Counted from the stretch's first letter, positions 8,378 through 17,452 are shown. The stretch is 64,000 nucleotides of DNA from Tardiphaga robiniae (GCF_013359755.1 NZ_JABMCJ010000071.1:124001-188000); one strand, 5' to 3'. A program made the numbers and translations. Notes: generated from the sequence alone by a model not told the origin.

Positions 8378-9418
8378 TCAGCCTCTGCGCATGGGGCTGG
8401 GATATGGCTTCGCCGACTTCGCGCCGTCACGCCAGCGACCCGGCGCTATTCCGGTCACGCGCTTGAAGGCGCGATTGAAGGCCGCCTCGGAGTCGTAGCC
8501 GACATCGCTGGCGATGACAGCAAGACTGTCGCCACCCGTTCGCATGCGCTCCGCTGCCAACTGCATCCGCCAGCTGGTGACATATTCGATCGGAGCTTGG
8601 CCCAACACCTCGTTGAAGCGCTCGGCGAGCACCGTGCGCGACGTGCCGCATTCGCGGGCCAGATCGTCAACCGTCCAGCGATGACCGGGATTTCCGTGGA
8701 CATGCCACATCGCACGTCCGAGCACGGGATCGTTCAGTGCTGCGAACCAGCCATGCGCGCTGGGCGGCAATCCCGCAGCGTAGCGACGCAGCACCTCGAC
8801 GAATAGCAGCTCCATTAGCCGGCCGAGCATGATCTCACTGCCGGGCGTCGCATCTTCGGTCAGTGAGAGAATTTCGCGCACCGTCGTGGCGAGAATCGCG
8901 CTCACCTTGTCGTCGCCGGCGCGATCGATGAGCATCGGCGGCAGGGTCCGAAAGACCGGAGAATGCAGCAACTCCGACGATTCGATGAAGCCGCAGACCA
9001 TGCGGGTCTCCCGCCCTCCGCCGCCATGCTCGATCGTCCACATGCCGGATAGTGGACCGGCCCGCACCAGTTCCATCGCGGAACACAACTCCGCGCCGTC
9101 GCCGCTGTAGAACCTGTGCGTGTCGGCGAACGGCATCAGCAGAACGTCGCCCGCAGCAATGGTGCCTCGCTCGCCACTGGCGAGTTCGACGGTGCATTCG
9201 CCCGCCGCGATCAAATGAAAAATGCTCACATGGCGCAAATGCGCCATCGGAGTGCGTTCGTCGAAATGTTTCGGGCTAATGAGGCCGAAGGGCTCGGTCA
9301 GGCTGGCGTTCAGAAATACCGATCCGCTGAGCCGGATCGACCGCAGCATATCTGCGAGCAAATCCCCACCGCGATCAATATCCGGCGTCGCTGCAAATGA
9401 TGGCGGTGTCTCGATCAT
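8378..9418 (-). CDS. AraC-family transcriptional regulator with cupin sensor domain
   Basis: About 346 residues. I chose the ATG around 9418 because AGGA lies 6 bases upstream; upstream in-frame starts exist up to 9457. The N-terminal half is an AraC_binding/cupin_6-type domain (VSIFHLIAAGECTVEL, GDVLLMPFADTHRF). The C-terminal half has two helix-turn-helix motifs of AraC regulators (WTVDDLARECGTSRTVLAERF and SLAVIASDVGYDSEAAFNRAFKRVTGIAPGRW, positions about 255-335). It is convergent to the heme operon, so it probably does not belong to it. The effector is unknown; AraC proteins of this type often control a divergent neighbour, here the DUF1127-like gene. Confidence 0.85.
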   Translation of the reverse strand: MIETPPSFAATPDIDRGGDLLADMLRSIRLSGSVFLNASLTEPFGLISPKHFDERTPMAHLRHVSIFHLIAAGECTVELASGERGTIAAGDVLLMPFADTHRFYSGDGAELCSAMELVRAGPLSGMWTIEHGGGGRETRMVCGFIESSELLHSPVFRTLPPMLIDRAGDDKVSAILATTVREILSLTEDATPGSEIMLGRLMELLFVEVLRRYAAGLPPSAHGWFAALNDPVLGRAMWHVHGNPGHRWTVDDLARECGTSRTVLAERFNEVLGQAPIEYVTSWRMQLAAERMRTGGDSLAVIASDVGYDSEAAFNRAFKRVTGIAPGRWRDGAKSAKPYPSPMRRG

Positions 9419-9496
9419 GCGAGGTCCTGAACCTCCGATCATCGTCCGCAGCCCCAACCATGCGCGGCATGTGGCGCATTGTATCCGATGGAGACG

Positions 9497-10135
9497 ATGA
9501 TGATCAAGAAACGGCTGTCCAAAGCCGCCGATCGTAGCTTCCGGTTGATTGCAGCACTGTTGATGCGGCGCGCCATTGCGCGGCTGATCAGCATCGACGA
9601 CAACTCGCTATCCAAGGCAGGATTATCACGCGCCGCGGTGGCCGAGTTCCTCGAGAGTCCGCTTCAAACCGACCCGCACCGCTTCTTTGGTAGCAAGCAT
9701 GTGCAGCGCGATGTGCAAGACGTCGATACCGCTCTTGAGTCGGGTCAAGTGCCGCTGCCCCAACCGGACCCGACTCAAAATCTCGCAGATGAATCGATCG
9801 CTTTCGACAGCCATCGCGCGCAGATCGATACGCTGCACCGGGAAACCATCATGCGTGCGATCCGACAAATGGTGAGCTTCCGCATTCGGATACTTACAGC
9901 TGGCGTGCTCGTCGCCGTCGGCGCCCTGAGTGCCTGCTCCGGCAGCCTGCCCGATCACAATGCGGCACAAATCCGCCGTGATCACCCCGCGCGTTGTCGG
10001 CTGCAGCCCGATGCCATTCCGTTAGCGCCGATCATGCGGCCGATCGTGCGCGTGGCCGAGGCATCCCTTCTCCCCGGGAAGCCGCGCGCCAAGCAACCCG
10101 AAGCGCGCGCGGGTCCTCCCGGACGGGCCAACTGA
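9497..10135 (+). CDS. hypothetical protein with DUF1127-like N-terminus and lipoprotein-like internal segment
   Basis: Open frame of about 212 residues; ATG 9497 or 9500 follows GGAG. Residues 10-65 (LLMRRAIARLISIDDNSLSKAGLS, then AVAEFLESPLQTDP) match the small DUF1127/YjiS pattern common in rhizobia, in which the proteins are usually 50-110 residues. After that the sequence is not recognisable until an internal ATG at 9851, which begins a stretch resembling a lipoprotein signal (ILTAGVLVAVGALSAC). Either this is one odd fused protein or two overlapping small genes sharing a frame. The Pro/Arg-rich tail looks disordered. Confidence 0.4.
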   Translation: MMIKKRLSKAADRSFRLIAALLMRRAIARLISIDDNSLSKAGLSRAAVAEFLESPLQTDPHRFFGSKHVQRDVQDVDTALESGQVPLPQPDPTQNLADESIAFDSHRAQIDTLHRETIMRAIRQMVSFRIRILTAGVLVAVGALSACSGSLPDHNAAQIRRDHPARCRLQPDAIPLAPIMRPIVRVAEASLLPGKPRAKQPEARAGPPGRAN

Positions 10136-10190
10136 GACAACGCTTACGCTTGGTTCAAATCGACAAAGACAACCAGCAAAGGATAGTTCC

Positions 10191-10973
10191 ATGACCCGCA
10201 TCATTGCACTCCTCTACGGGCTCGCGTCCTACGCGATCTTCTTCATCACGATCCTCTATGCCATCGGTTTCGTCGACGGAATGATGGTACCAAAAGACAT
10301 CAACACCGGAACGCAGGTTCCGTGGCTGGAAGCTGTGCTCGTCAATCTCGCTCTGATGTCGCTGTTTGCAATCCAGCACAGCGTCATGGCGCGGAAGTCG
10401 TTCAAGCAGTGGTGGACGCAATATGTCCCGGCTTCGGTCGAGCGCAGCACCTATGTGCTGTTCGCGAGCCTGAGCCTTCTGCTGCTGTTCTGGCAGTGGC
10501 GCCCAATGCCGGCGGTCGTCTGGCAGATCAACAATCCACAATTGGCCATGACGATGACAGGGCTTTCCCTGTTCGGATGGGTCCTCGTCTTCACCAGCAC
10601 GTTCCTGATCAACCATTTCGAGTTGTTCGGCGTGCAGCAGGTAGTGCAGAATCTGTCTGACCAGAAGCCGTCTGCGCCGGCGTTTCGCACGCCGCTCTAC
10701 TACAACTTTGTGCGCCACCCGATCTATCTCGGCTTCATCATCGCCTTCTGGGCGACGCCGCTCATGACGGTCGGACATCTGTTGTTTGCGGCCGTCACCA
10801 CCGCCTACATCTTCGTCGGGATCTTTCTGGAAGAGCGCGATCTGGTCGAGCTGTTCGGCGATGACTATCGCCGCTACCGCGATCGGGTGTCGATGATCCT
10901 GCCGTGGCGCAAATCAGAGCGTCCGCCGACGCAGAGGCACGCCAATCCGTTCGGACTCACCGGCGAGCGATAG
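10191..10973 (+). CDS. mddA: probable methanethiol S-methyltransferase (MddA-like), NnrU/ICMT-type membrane protein
   Basis: 260 residues with about five membrane helices. The C-terminal part carries the isoprenylcysteine-methyltransferase-like signature of the MddA family: YNFVRHPIYLGFIIAFW, then TPLMTVGHLLFA, then EERDLVELFGDDYRRYR. Length and motif order fit MddA, which methylates methanethiol with S-adenosylmethionine to give dimethyl sulfide. AAGGA precedes the ATG by 7 bases. It stands alone and ends in a strong terminator shared with der. The related NnrU-type methyltransferase-like family is the alternative, but it is shorter and is represented separately at 15128-15712. Confidence 0.72.
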   Translation: MTRIIALLYGLASYAIFFITILYAIGFVDGMMVPKDINTGTQVPWLEAVLVNLALMSLFAIQHSVMARKSFKQWWTQYVPASVERSTYVLFASLSLLLLFWQWRPMPAVVWQINNPQLAMTMTGLSLFGWVLVFTSTFLINHFELFGVQQVVQNLSDQKPSAPAFRTPLYYNFVRHPIYLGFIIAFWATPLMTVGHLLFAAVTTAYIFVGIFLEERDLVELFGDDYRRYRDRVSMILPWRKSERPPTQRHANPFGLTGER

Positions 10974-10983
10974 GACACAAAAT

Positions 10984-11024
10984 AAAAACGCCGGATCGCG
11001 TGCACCGCGATCCGGCGTTTTTTT
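10984..11024. terminator. bidirectional rho-independent terminator between mddA and der
   Basis: A perfect 14-bp stem AACGCCGGATCGCG (10987-11000) pairs with its complement at 11006-11019 around the loop TGCAC. It has a T-run on the + side and an A-run on the left, so it works for both converging genes. Confidence 0.92.
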
Positions 11025-11036
11025 CCTGCTGGTCGA

Positions 11037-12422
11037 TCAGTTCGGCCGCTTGCGCTTGTGCGCGAACGGGTTCGCCTTCTCGCGCAACGTGATGCGGATC
11101 GGCGTGCCCGGCAGGTCGAAGGCTTCGCGCAGCGTATTGGTGAGATAGCGCAGATAGCTCGTCGGCACCGCATCGGCGCGCGAGCAGAACACCACGAAGC
11201 TTGGCGGCCGCGCCTTGTTCTGGGTGACGTAGTTTAGTTTCAGCCGGCGACCCGATACCGACGGCGGCGGATTCTTGTCGATCGCATCCTCGAACCAGCG
11301 ATTGAGGCCTGCGGTGGGAATACGGCGATTCCAGACCGCGTAGGCATCCTGTATCGCCTTCATCAGCCGTTCTACACCCTCTCCCATCAGCCCGGAGATC
11401 GCTACGACCGGCACCCCCCTGATCTGCGGCAACAAGTGATCGGCATCGGTGCGCAGCGCGCCAATCTGGCCGCCCTGCTTCTCGACCAGATCCCATTTGT
11501 TGACCGCAAGCACCAGCGCGCGTCCCTCACGCTCGACCAGATCGGCGATGCGCAGATCCTGTTCCTCGAACTTGTTCTGCGAGTCCATCATCAGCACGAC
11601 GACTTCGGCGAAACGCACCGCGCGCAGCGTATCGGCGACGGAGAGCTTCTCCAGCTTCTCCTCGATGCGCGAACGGCGGCGTAGACCCGCGGTATCGAAG
11701 ATGCGGAAGTCGCGGCCCTTGTAGTTGAGCTCGACCGAAATGCTGTCGCGTGTGGTGCCGGCTTCCGGCGAGGTCAGCAGGCGCTCTTCGCCGAGCAGAT
11801 AGTTGATGGTGGTCGATTTGCCGGCATTGGGGCGCCCGACGATGGCGACGCGGATCGGCCGCGTCTCGATCTCTTCTTCGGGAATGATGACGTCGTCGTC
11901 GTCGAATTCTTCCGGCTCTTCGACCGGCTCCGGCATCAGCACGCGCAGCGCGTCATAGAGCTCGCCGAGGCCTTCGCCGTGTTCGGCGGAGACCTGGATG
12001 GGATCACCGAGGCCCAGGGCATAGGATTCCATCGCGCCGACTTCGCCGTGCTTGCCCTCGCTCTTGTTGGCGAGCAGCAGCACCGGCTTGTTGGCGCGGC
12101 GTGCGAAATCCGCGAAGGCGCGGTCGTTCGGCGTCAAGCCCATGCGCGCATCGATGACGAAGAACAGCGCATCGGCCAGCGCAATCGCCGTCTCGGTCTG
12201 TTCCTGCATGCGTGCGGTCAGCGAGCCCTTCGGGCCTTCATCGAGACCGGCGGTGTCCACCAAAGTGAATTCGAGATCGCCAAGCTTGCCCTCGCCCTCG
12301 CGGCGGTCGCGGGTGACGCCCGGGGTGTCATCGACCAGCGCAAGCTTCTGCCCGACCAGACGGTTGAACAGCGTGGACTTGCCGACATTGGGTCGGCCGA
12401 TGATGGCAATGGTATAAGACAT
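11037..12422 (-). CDS. der: ribosome-biogenesis GTPase Der (EngA)
   Basis: 461 residues with the two tandem GTPase domains unique to Der. Domain 1 has [19 protein letters not shown] and NKSE; domain 2 (from about residue 189) has [25 protein letters not shown] and NKWD. A C-terminal KH-like domain ends in the basic [11 protein letters not shown]. Der acts in 50S subunit maturation and is essential in most bacteria. ATG overlaps no other gene; the lipoprotein gene ends 53 bases upstream on the same strand. An acidic linker ([17 protein letters not shown]) joins the two G domains. Confidence 0.97.
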   Translation of the reverse strand: MSYTIAIIGRPNVGKSTLFNRLVGQKLALVDDTPGVTRDRREGEGKLGDLEFTLVDTAGLDEGPKGSLTARMQEQTETAIALADALFFVIDARMGLTPNDRAFADFARRANKPVLLLANKSEGKHGEVGAMESYALGLGDPIQVSAEHGEGLGELYDALRVLMPEPVEEPEEFDDDDVIIPEEEIETRPIRVAIVGRPNAGKSTTINYLLGEERLLTSPEAGTTRDSISVELNYKGRDFRIFDTAGLRRRSRIEEKLEKLSVADTLRAVRFAEVVVLMMDSQNKFEEQDLRIADLVEREGRALVLAVNKWDLVEKQGGQIGALRTDADHLLPQIRGVPVVAISGLMGEGVERLMKAIQDAYAVWNRRIPTAGLNRWFEDAIDKNPPPSVSGRRLKLNYVTQNKARPPSFVVFCSRADAVPTSYLRYLTNTLREAFDLPGTPIRITLREKANPFAHKRKRPN

Positions 12423-12475
12423 AGGTGATCCGTGCGCCCTTTACGGACAGCCTGTCAATGAGAGGGCGCGCGAAC

Positions 12476-13027
12476 TCAGCGCGAGAAACTACCCGACGGC
12501 ACTGGTGCCGGGAATGGTGTGGTGGCCTGCTGGGCCGGCGCGGCTGCTGCCGGCTCATCCGGCGGCGGCGCGGTGGTGCTGCGGCGGCGGGCGACTTTCT
12601 TGCCTTGCGGCGGAGGCGGTGCGGCAGCCGTGCTGCCTTCCTCTGTCGGCGCGGCATCGGGATCGGCGGGCGCTGCGCCGTCCTGACGGACGGTGCCGAC
12701 CTGAACAGAGCCACGGCTCTTCGCCTTGCGGCCCTTCGGCTCCGGCGCGCCCGGCGGCGGCTGCAGTGGGGCGGCTGCGACGGGCGCAGCCTCCTGCGCG
12801 CGCTGGCGCTCGACATTCTCCTTGTAGAGATCGCGCGGCACGCCCTGCTCAAGACCGGGGACGCCGTCGGGGAACACCGGCTTGCGGTCGCCGGGCAGCT
12901 TCTTCTTGGTGTCCAGGAAGTCGAGCATGTCGGACGGATCCCAGCCAGTCATGCTGCCGCAGCCCGAGAGCGCGCTGGACAGCGCGATCAGGACGGCGGC
13001 GGAAACGAGGCGTTGCATCGGGCGCAT
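12476..13027 (-). CDS. short Pro/Ala-rich lipoprotein in the position of bamB
   Basis: 183 residues from ATG 13027 (a start at 13045 is also in frame). A lipoprotein signal with lipobox LSGC (SAAVLIALSSALSGCGSM) is followed by a conserved-looking 45-residue head (DMLDFLDTKKKLPGDRKPVFPDG..) and a long Pro/Ala/Lys-rich low-complexity tail ending in PSGSFSR. It lies between the YfgM-like gene and der, where many proteobacteria have bamB, but there is no beta-propeller sequence. It probably has a periplasmic, outer-membrane-linked role; function unknown. Confidence 0.75.
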   Translation of the reverse strand: MRPMQRLVSAAVLIALSSALSGCGSMTGWDPSDMLDFLDTKKKLPGDRKPVFPDGVPGLEQGVPRDLYKENVERQRAQEAAPVAAAPLQPPPGAPEPKGRKAKSRGSVQVGTVRQDGAAPADPDAAPTEEGSTAAAPPPPQGKKVARRRSTTAPPPDEPAAAAPAQQATTPFPAPVPSGSFSR

Positions 13028-13099
13028 GGACGACTTCTCACTCAACTCGTGATCTGAACGATCGGCTTCAGGTCAGCTTTAATTCGGCTCTTGTCTTGC

Positions 13100-13753
13100 T
13101 CAGCTTTTCGCCGCGGGCGGCAGCAGCGCCTGCAGTGCTTCGGCACGGGTCCGCAGGCTCGCCGGCGTCTCCGCATCGTTGGACATCATGTCCAGCCACT
13201 GCCGCGTCGCCACGGCGTTGTTGGCCTTCCATGCCGACAGCGCCAGCAGCTCGCGCGCCGAATGGCGATAGGTGCTGGTATTGGTCGTCGCCGGCTCCAG
13301 GCGGGTCTGCATCGCCTCATAGGCCGTGGTCTCCAGCAACAGGCTGCCGGCGCGGATGCGCGCCAAATCCTGCTCGGGTGCTGGAACGGTGCGGTCGGCG
13401 ATGATGTCGTCATAGAGCTTCACGGCGGCTTGCGGGTCGCGCGAAGCAGCCTCGGCAGCGGCGCGCAGACGCGCCAGCGTGCGGTAGCCGGACGGCGCCT
13501 CGGCAGCGAGCTTGGTGAAGGCGGCTTCCGCCTCGGCATGCTTGTTCTGCTCGGCCAGCTCGACCGCGCGGTCGAACGCCGCACCGGCCACGGCGGCCTT
13601 CTTGGCCTCGAGATAGCTGTAGCCACGCCAGCCGCCGACGCCGACCACGATCAGAATCGCGACTGCGATGATCAGGAGCGAATACTTCTCCCAGATCTTC
13701 TTGAGCTGCTCGCGACGCAGGTCTTCGTCGACTTCATTAAATAATTCAGACAC
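13100..13753 (-). CDS. YfgM-like tetratricopeptide membrane protein
   Basis: 217 residues: a short cytoplasmic N-terminus (VDEDLRREQLKKIWEKY), one membrane helix (LLIIAVAILIVVGVGGW), then a periplasmic helical repeat region with TPR character (AFDRAVELAEQNKHAEAEAAFTKLA). This fits the TPR_21/YfgM family, which interacts with the SecYEG-PpiD translocon region in E. coli. Gene order yfgM-lipoprotein-der is conserved in many proteobacteria. The start is ATG with GGATACC upstream. Confidence 0.82.
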   Translation of the reverse strand: MSELFNEVDEDLRREQLKKIWEKYSLLIIAVAILIVVGVGGWRGYSYLEAKKAAVAGAAFDRAVELAEQNKHAEAEAAFTKLAAEAPSGYRTLARLRAAAEAASRDPQAAVKLYDDIIADRTVPAPEQDLARIRAGSLLLETTAYEAMQTRLEPATTNTSTYRHSARELLALSAWKANNAVATRQWLDMMSNDAETPASLRTRAEALQALLPPAAKS

Positions 13754-13847
13754 TTAAAGGTATCCTGTCCCCGATGGGCCGCGCTCACCCCGAGCGGCGC
13801 CGGGCATATACGCTCCGGCATGGCGGCGGCGATACCCTAGCGTTATG

Positions 13848-13871
13848 GCGCTGGCAAGGCAAAGCCAGCGC
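13848..13871. repeat. inverted repeat upstream of the yfgM-like gene
   Basis: GCGCTGGC (13848-13855) pairs with GCCAGCGC (13864-13871) around 8 bases. It lies in the 172-base gap between the yfgM-like gene and the next gene on the same strand. No T-run follows on either side. Confidence 0.4.
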
Positions 13872-13925
13872 GATCAAAGCGTTATCCCGAAATGCTTAAT
13901 TTCGAACCGATGCCTTTTAGGCCCG

Positions 13926-14183
13926 TCAGTTCATGCCGCCAGCGCCGCCGCTGGTGCGGCCATTGGCATTGGACCCGGCGCTGTTATCGCCGAAGGCCGA
14001 ATTGGCGTTGTTGCCGCCCAGCGCCGCATTGCCGCGGGTGTCGTTAAGCGGGTTTGCGACCGGACGCGGCTCCTCGACGCGATAATGGGGCTTCCGCTCC
14101 TTTTTGGCCGGCTCCGCGTGCGAAACCGCGGGAAGCAGCGCCAAAACGGCGACAAAGCTCAGGAATTTCAAGGCCTTCATCAT
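13926..14183 (-). CDS. small secreted hypothetical protein, Asn/Gly-rich
   Basis: About 85 residues from ATG 14183, chosen because GAAGG lies 6 bases upstream; earlier in-frame ATGs lack a binding site. A clear signal peptide (MKALKFLSFVAVLALLPAVSHA) is followed by a basic stretch (KKERKPHYRVEEPRP) and an Asn/Gly-rich tail with repeated N-A-N/G-N-N units (ALGGNNANSAFGDNSAGSNANG). No known domain. Export to the periplasm is likely; function unknown. Confidence 0.65.
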   Translation of the reverse strand: MMKALKFLSFVAVLALLPAVSHAEPAKKERKPHYRVEEPRPVANPLNDTRGNAALGGNNANSAFGDNSAGSNANGRTSGGAGGMN

Positions 14184-14274
14184 CAACATCCTTCGCATTG
14201 CCCCTGCATTTCAACCCCGACCGGGCCGCAAAATTCCTGCGGAAATCCTGCGTTCGTCTTGCGTCAAACCTGCG

Positions 14275-15123
14275 TCAGCCCTTCGGCTTGCCGCCATAGA
14301 CATGTTCCGGCCCCGGAAACGCGCGCGAACGCACATCGGTTGCGTAGCCCTCGATGGCGGCCTCGATCATCGGTCCAAGATTGCCGTAGCGCTTGACGAA
14401 TTTCGGCACCCGCGCCGACAGGCCGAGCATGTCTTCGAGCACCAGCACCTGACCGTCACAAGCCGGGCTCGCGCCGATGCCGATGGTCGGGATCGGAATC
14501 GTCTCGGTGATCTTTCGCGCGAGTGGTTCGGCGACTGCTTCAATGACGACGGAGAACGCGCCGGCTTGCGCGATAGCAATCGCATCGTTCTGAATCGGAC
14601 CCGGCGCGTTATCGCCCCGCGCCAGTGCCTCGGCCTCGGCCTTACCTTGCGAACGGAACGAACCGAGCGCTGCGATCGACTGCGGCGTCAGGCCGATATG
14701 CGCCATCACCGGGATGCCGCGCTCGGTGAGGAAGGCGATGGTCTCGGCCATGCGCGCTCCGCCTTCCAGCTTCACGGCGCCGCAATGGGTCTCTTTCAGG
14801 ATGCGCGCGGCAGAATGAAACGCCTGCTCTTTCGAAGCTTCATAGGAGCCGAACGGCATGTCGACAACGACCAGCGACTGCTTCGAACCGCGCATCACAG
14901 CATGACCCTGCAGGATCATCATCTCCAGCGTCACCGGGATTGTCGTCTCAAAGCCATGCATCACATTGCCGAGCGAGTCGCCGACCAGGATCACGTCGCA
15001 ATAGCGATCGACCAATGAGGCCGTATGCGCATGATACGAGGTGAGCATCACGATCGGCTCGCCGTTCTTGCGCGCGAGAATATCCGGTGCGGTCTTGCGC
15101 TTGATGGCCGACTGAACTGACAT
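14275..15123 (-). CDS. panB: 3-methyl-2-oxobutanoate hydroxymethyltransferase (PanB)
   Basis: 282 residues, full length. It transfers a hydroxymethyl group from 5,10-methylene-tetrahydrofolate to alpha-ketoisovalerate, the first step of pantothenate synthesis. Visible PanB motifs are [14 protein letters not shown], the metal-binding [32 protein letters not shown], the catalytic-region [14 protein letters not shown], and [15 protein letters not shown]. It starts 4 bases after the end of nnrU on the same strand. No panC is nearby. Confidence 0.96.
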   Translation of the reverse strand: MSVQSAIKRKTAPDILARKNGEPIVMLTSYHAHTASLVDRYCDVILVGDSLGNVMHGFETTIPVTLEMMILQGHAVMRGSKQSLVVVDMPFGSYEASKEQAFHSAARILKETHCGAVKLEGGARMAETIAFLTERGIPVMAHIGLTPQSIAALGSFRSQGKAEAEALARGDNAPGPIQNDAIAIAQAGAFSVVIEAVAEPLARKITETIPIPTIGIGASPACDGQVLVLEDMLGLSARVPKFVKRYGNLGPMIEAAIEGYATDVRSRAFPGPEHVYGGKPKG

Positions 15124-15127
15124 GAAC

Positions 15128-15712
15128 TTAAGCTCCGAACACTGGAACGCCGATCACCACCGGATGGAAGGCGAAACCCAAAGCGATATAGGCGACGACG
15201 CCGACCGCGACCGCAATCGCATCATTCATCGGACCGCCCACCGGGATCGGCGGACCGCCGGCGTCAGCGCGATGTTTCATCGAGATGCGATCGATCACCG
15301 CCCAGGCCAGGAAGGATCCGAACAGGATGATCGAGCCGAGATCGCCATTGGCGAGCAGATGCGCGGCGGCCCACAGCTTGATGCCGGCGAGCATCGGATG
15401 TTTCAGCGTGGTGTAGATGCGGCCGCGGATATAGGACGCAGTGACCATGATCACCGCCGGCAGCATCAGGGCGACGGTGATGTGCTTCATCGCCAGCGGC
15501 GGCGTCCAGACATTGATCCAGCCGGTCGCGCGATATTGCGCGAAGCCCCAGATGATCAGCGCGAGGCCGATAGCGGAGATCAGTGCAAAGCCGAGCTTGT
15601 AGACGCTCTCGCCCAGACGCGCGATCAACTGCGCGCGCGCCTCGCGCCTGATGATGAACAGGTGAATGCCGAGAAACAGCACGAGGCCGAGGATCATCAC
15701 GATCAGTCCCAT
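15128..15712 (-). CDS. NnrU-family integral membrane protein
   Basis: 194 residues with about five membrane helices; the start is [19 protein letters not shown]. The central [34 protein letters not shown] is the NnrU signature (GrI.r.tRHPml.g...W..aHlla.Gd). NnrU proteins were named from nitric-oxide-reductase regions, but their biochemical role is unsettled; the fold resembles ICMT-type methyltransferases. No denitrification genes are nearby. It reads into panB with a 4-base gap, so the two may share a transcript. Confidence 0.88.
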   Translation of the reverse strand: MGLIVMILGLVLFLGIHLFIIRREARAQLIARLGESVYKLGFALISAIGLALIIWGFAQYRATGWINVWTPPLAMKHITVALMLPAVIMVTASYIRGRIYTTLKHPMLAGIKLWAAAHLLANGDLGSIILFGSFLAWAVIDRISMKHRADAGGPPIPVGGPMNDAIAVAVGVVAYIALGFAFHPVVIGVPVFGA

Positions 15713-15862
15713 GATGTTCAGTCCTCTCGCCCGGGCGGTTGCGTGCCGGATGGGTTGCCCGCCCTGAAATTCCCACTATGGTCCCGCCCGGCCAGCGGAT
15801 TTTAGCCGCCTTTGGCGCCGGTCAGACGGTTTCCGGGTATCACTTTTCAGGGGACGCACGCA

Positions 15863-16858
15863 ATGCTGCGAAACGACACGACACCTGCCCCCTTTCGCCT
15901 TGCGCTCGCAGCGCTGTTGTTTGCGACGCAGCCCTTCGCAGCGCACGCGCAGGCGCCCGTCTGGCCGCCCAAGCTGGTGCGCATCATCGTGCCGTTCGGC
16001 GCCGGTGCGAGCCCGGACATCGTCGGCCGCGTACTCGCCGACAGTCTGCAGACGCGGCATCCCGGCACCAATTTCGTGGTGGAGAATAAGCCAGGTGCGT
16101 CCGGCAATATCGGCACCGATGCCATCGCCAAATCCACGCCTGACGGTTCGACCATCGGCATCTCGCTCGGCGGCCCGCTCGCCATCAACACGCTGCTGTT
16201 TGCCAAGCTGCCCTACAATCCCGACACCGACATCGCGCCGATCACTTTGCTGACGCAGCTCCCGAGCGTGCTCGCGGTGCCGACCAGCCTCGGCGTCAAT
16301 ACGGTCGCGGAATTCCTCGCCAAGGCCAAAGCCGATCCGAAGGGCCTCGGCTACGGCTCGATCGGCGTCGGCACACTGTCGCAGCTCTGCATGGAAGCGA
16401 TCGCGCAGAAGGCCGGCGCCAATATGGTGCACATCCCCTACCCGTCGTCCCCCGCGGCGACCACCGCGCTGATCCGCGGCGATGTGCAGGTCGCGTGCCT
16501 GCCCGCCATCGGCGTCACGCCGCAGCTCGCGACGGGCGCGGTGAAGATCCTCGCCGTCACCACCGCGAAGCGCTCGCCGTTCCTGCCGGACGTGCCGACA
16601 CTCACCGAGAGCGGCATCGACGTGCAGTCCGACGCCTGGAATGCGCTGGTCGGCCCGGGCGGGCTGTCGAAGGAAGTGGTGGCGACGATCAGTGCCGAAG
16701 TGACACAGACGCTGGCCGAGCCGGCCGTGATCGAGAAACTGAAGCTGCAGCTCATCACGCCGTCACCGACCACGCCGGATCAACTCCGCAAGCGCATGGC
16801 CGATGAGAAAGCGCTGTGGGCCGAGGTGATCAAGGCCGCGAAGATCAGGATCGATTGA
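15863..16858 (+). CDS. tripartite tricarboxylate transporter binding protein (TctC/Bug family), orphan
   Basis: 331 residues from ATG 15863, with AGGGGA 8 bases upstream. A signal peptide (FRLALAALLFATQPFAAHAQ) is followed by the Bug fold: KLVRIIVPFGAGASPDIVGR, VENKPGASGNIGTDAIAKS, the phosphate/carboxylate loop PDGSTIGIS, and KAGANMVHIPYPSSPAATTALIRGDVQ. Bug proteins bind small carboxylates or aromatics in the periplasm. No TctA or TctB membrane partner is adjacent, as is common in this group, where isolated Bug genes are frequent. Ligand unknown. Confidence 0.9.
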   Translation: MLRNDTTPAPFRLALAALLFATQPFAAHAQAPVWPPKLVRIIVPFGAGASPDIVGRVLADSLQTRHPGTNFVVENKPGASGNIGTDAIAKSTPDGSTIGISLGGPLAINTLLFAKLPYNPDTDIAPITLLTQLPSVLAVPTSLGVNTVAEFLAKAKADPKGLGYGSIGVGTLSQLCMEAIAQKAGANMVHIPYPSSPAATTALIRGDVQVACLPAIGVTPQLATGAVKILAVTTAKRSPFLPDVPTLTESGIDVQSDAWNALVGPGGLSKEVVATISAEVTQTLAEPAVIEKLKLQLITPSPTTPDQLRKRMADEKALWAEVIKAAKIRID

Positions 16859-16859
16859 G

Positions 16860-17067
16860 GTCTAACCTCTCCCCGTTCTTTACGGGGAGAGGTCGCCGCG
16901 TCTTCGCGGCGGGTGAGGGGCATGGCTCGAGGCCTGCCACAAACACGCTCCCTCAGGTTCCGCTGACCGACCCGCGAGTCCACGCTTGCCTTAACACCGT
17001 ACAAGGCCCCTCACCCGCGCGCTGAGATGCGCGCGACCTCTCCCCGCAAATGCGGGGCGAGGTAAGA
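16860..17067. repeat. inverted pair of palindromic repeat elements (REP/BIME-like)
   Basis: Element 1 (about 16863-16921) has a 10-bp hairpin (CCTCTCCCCG with its complement) plus a second hairpin, CGCCGCG-TCTT-CGCGGCG, and ends GGGTGAGGGG. Element 2 (about 17006-17067) is the same pattern in reverse orientation, starting CCCCTCACCCG and ending with a CTCCCCGC hairpin. Such pairs are common between genes in Bradyrhizobium relatives. They separate two converging genes and may also help terminate them. Confidence 0.75.
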
Positions 17068-17074
17068 AGCACCG

Positions 17075-17452
17075 TCACACGAACCGGCAGTTTCGCGCGG
17101 TTTGCGCCATGCCGGACGACGACGAGGTCGGAATGCTGTAGCTCGCCTCGCTCGGCGTTTGGCCGCGTGCAGGGATGATCACCATGCCGTGGTCCTTCAC
17201 CGAGCCCTTGGCGTTGGTGACCGTGACGTCGATGCCGCAGGCGATCTTGCGGGCGCAGTTGTTCTCGAAATCCATCTTGAACGAATACTTGCCGTTGTCC
17301 TGCCAGAACCCGACATACTTGTCGCCGACGCAGGCCTTGGCTTCCTCGGTCCAGTTGTCGGGCTCGGGCCAGAACAACAGCGCGCTGCCGCCGGTGAGCG
17401 CACCGACAGCGCCAACAATCGTCGCACTCAATACGAACCTGCGTCCAAACAT
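17075..17452 (-). CDS. secreted hypothetical protein
   Basis: 125 residues from ATG 17452, chosen because GGAGG lies 7 bases upstream. An N-terminal signal or membrane anchor (FVLSATIVGAVGALTGGSALLF) is followed by a compact domain with four Cys in the pattern CVGDKY..NNCARKIACGIDV...ARNCRFV, likely disulfide-bonded in the periplasm. The sequence around VTVTNAKGSVKDHGMVIIPARGQ suggests a beta-sandwich. I do not recognise the family. It is downstream of the next secreted protein gene on the same strand (62-base gap), perhaps an operon. Confidence 0.7.
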   Translation of the reverse strand: MFGRRFVLSATIVGAVGALTGGSALLFWPEPDNWTEEAKACVGDKYVGFWQDNGKYSFKMDFENNCARKIACGIDVTVTNAKGSVKDHGMVIIPARGQTPSEASYSIPTSSSSGMAQTARNCRFV

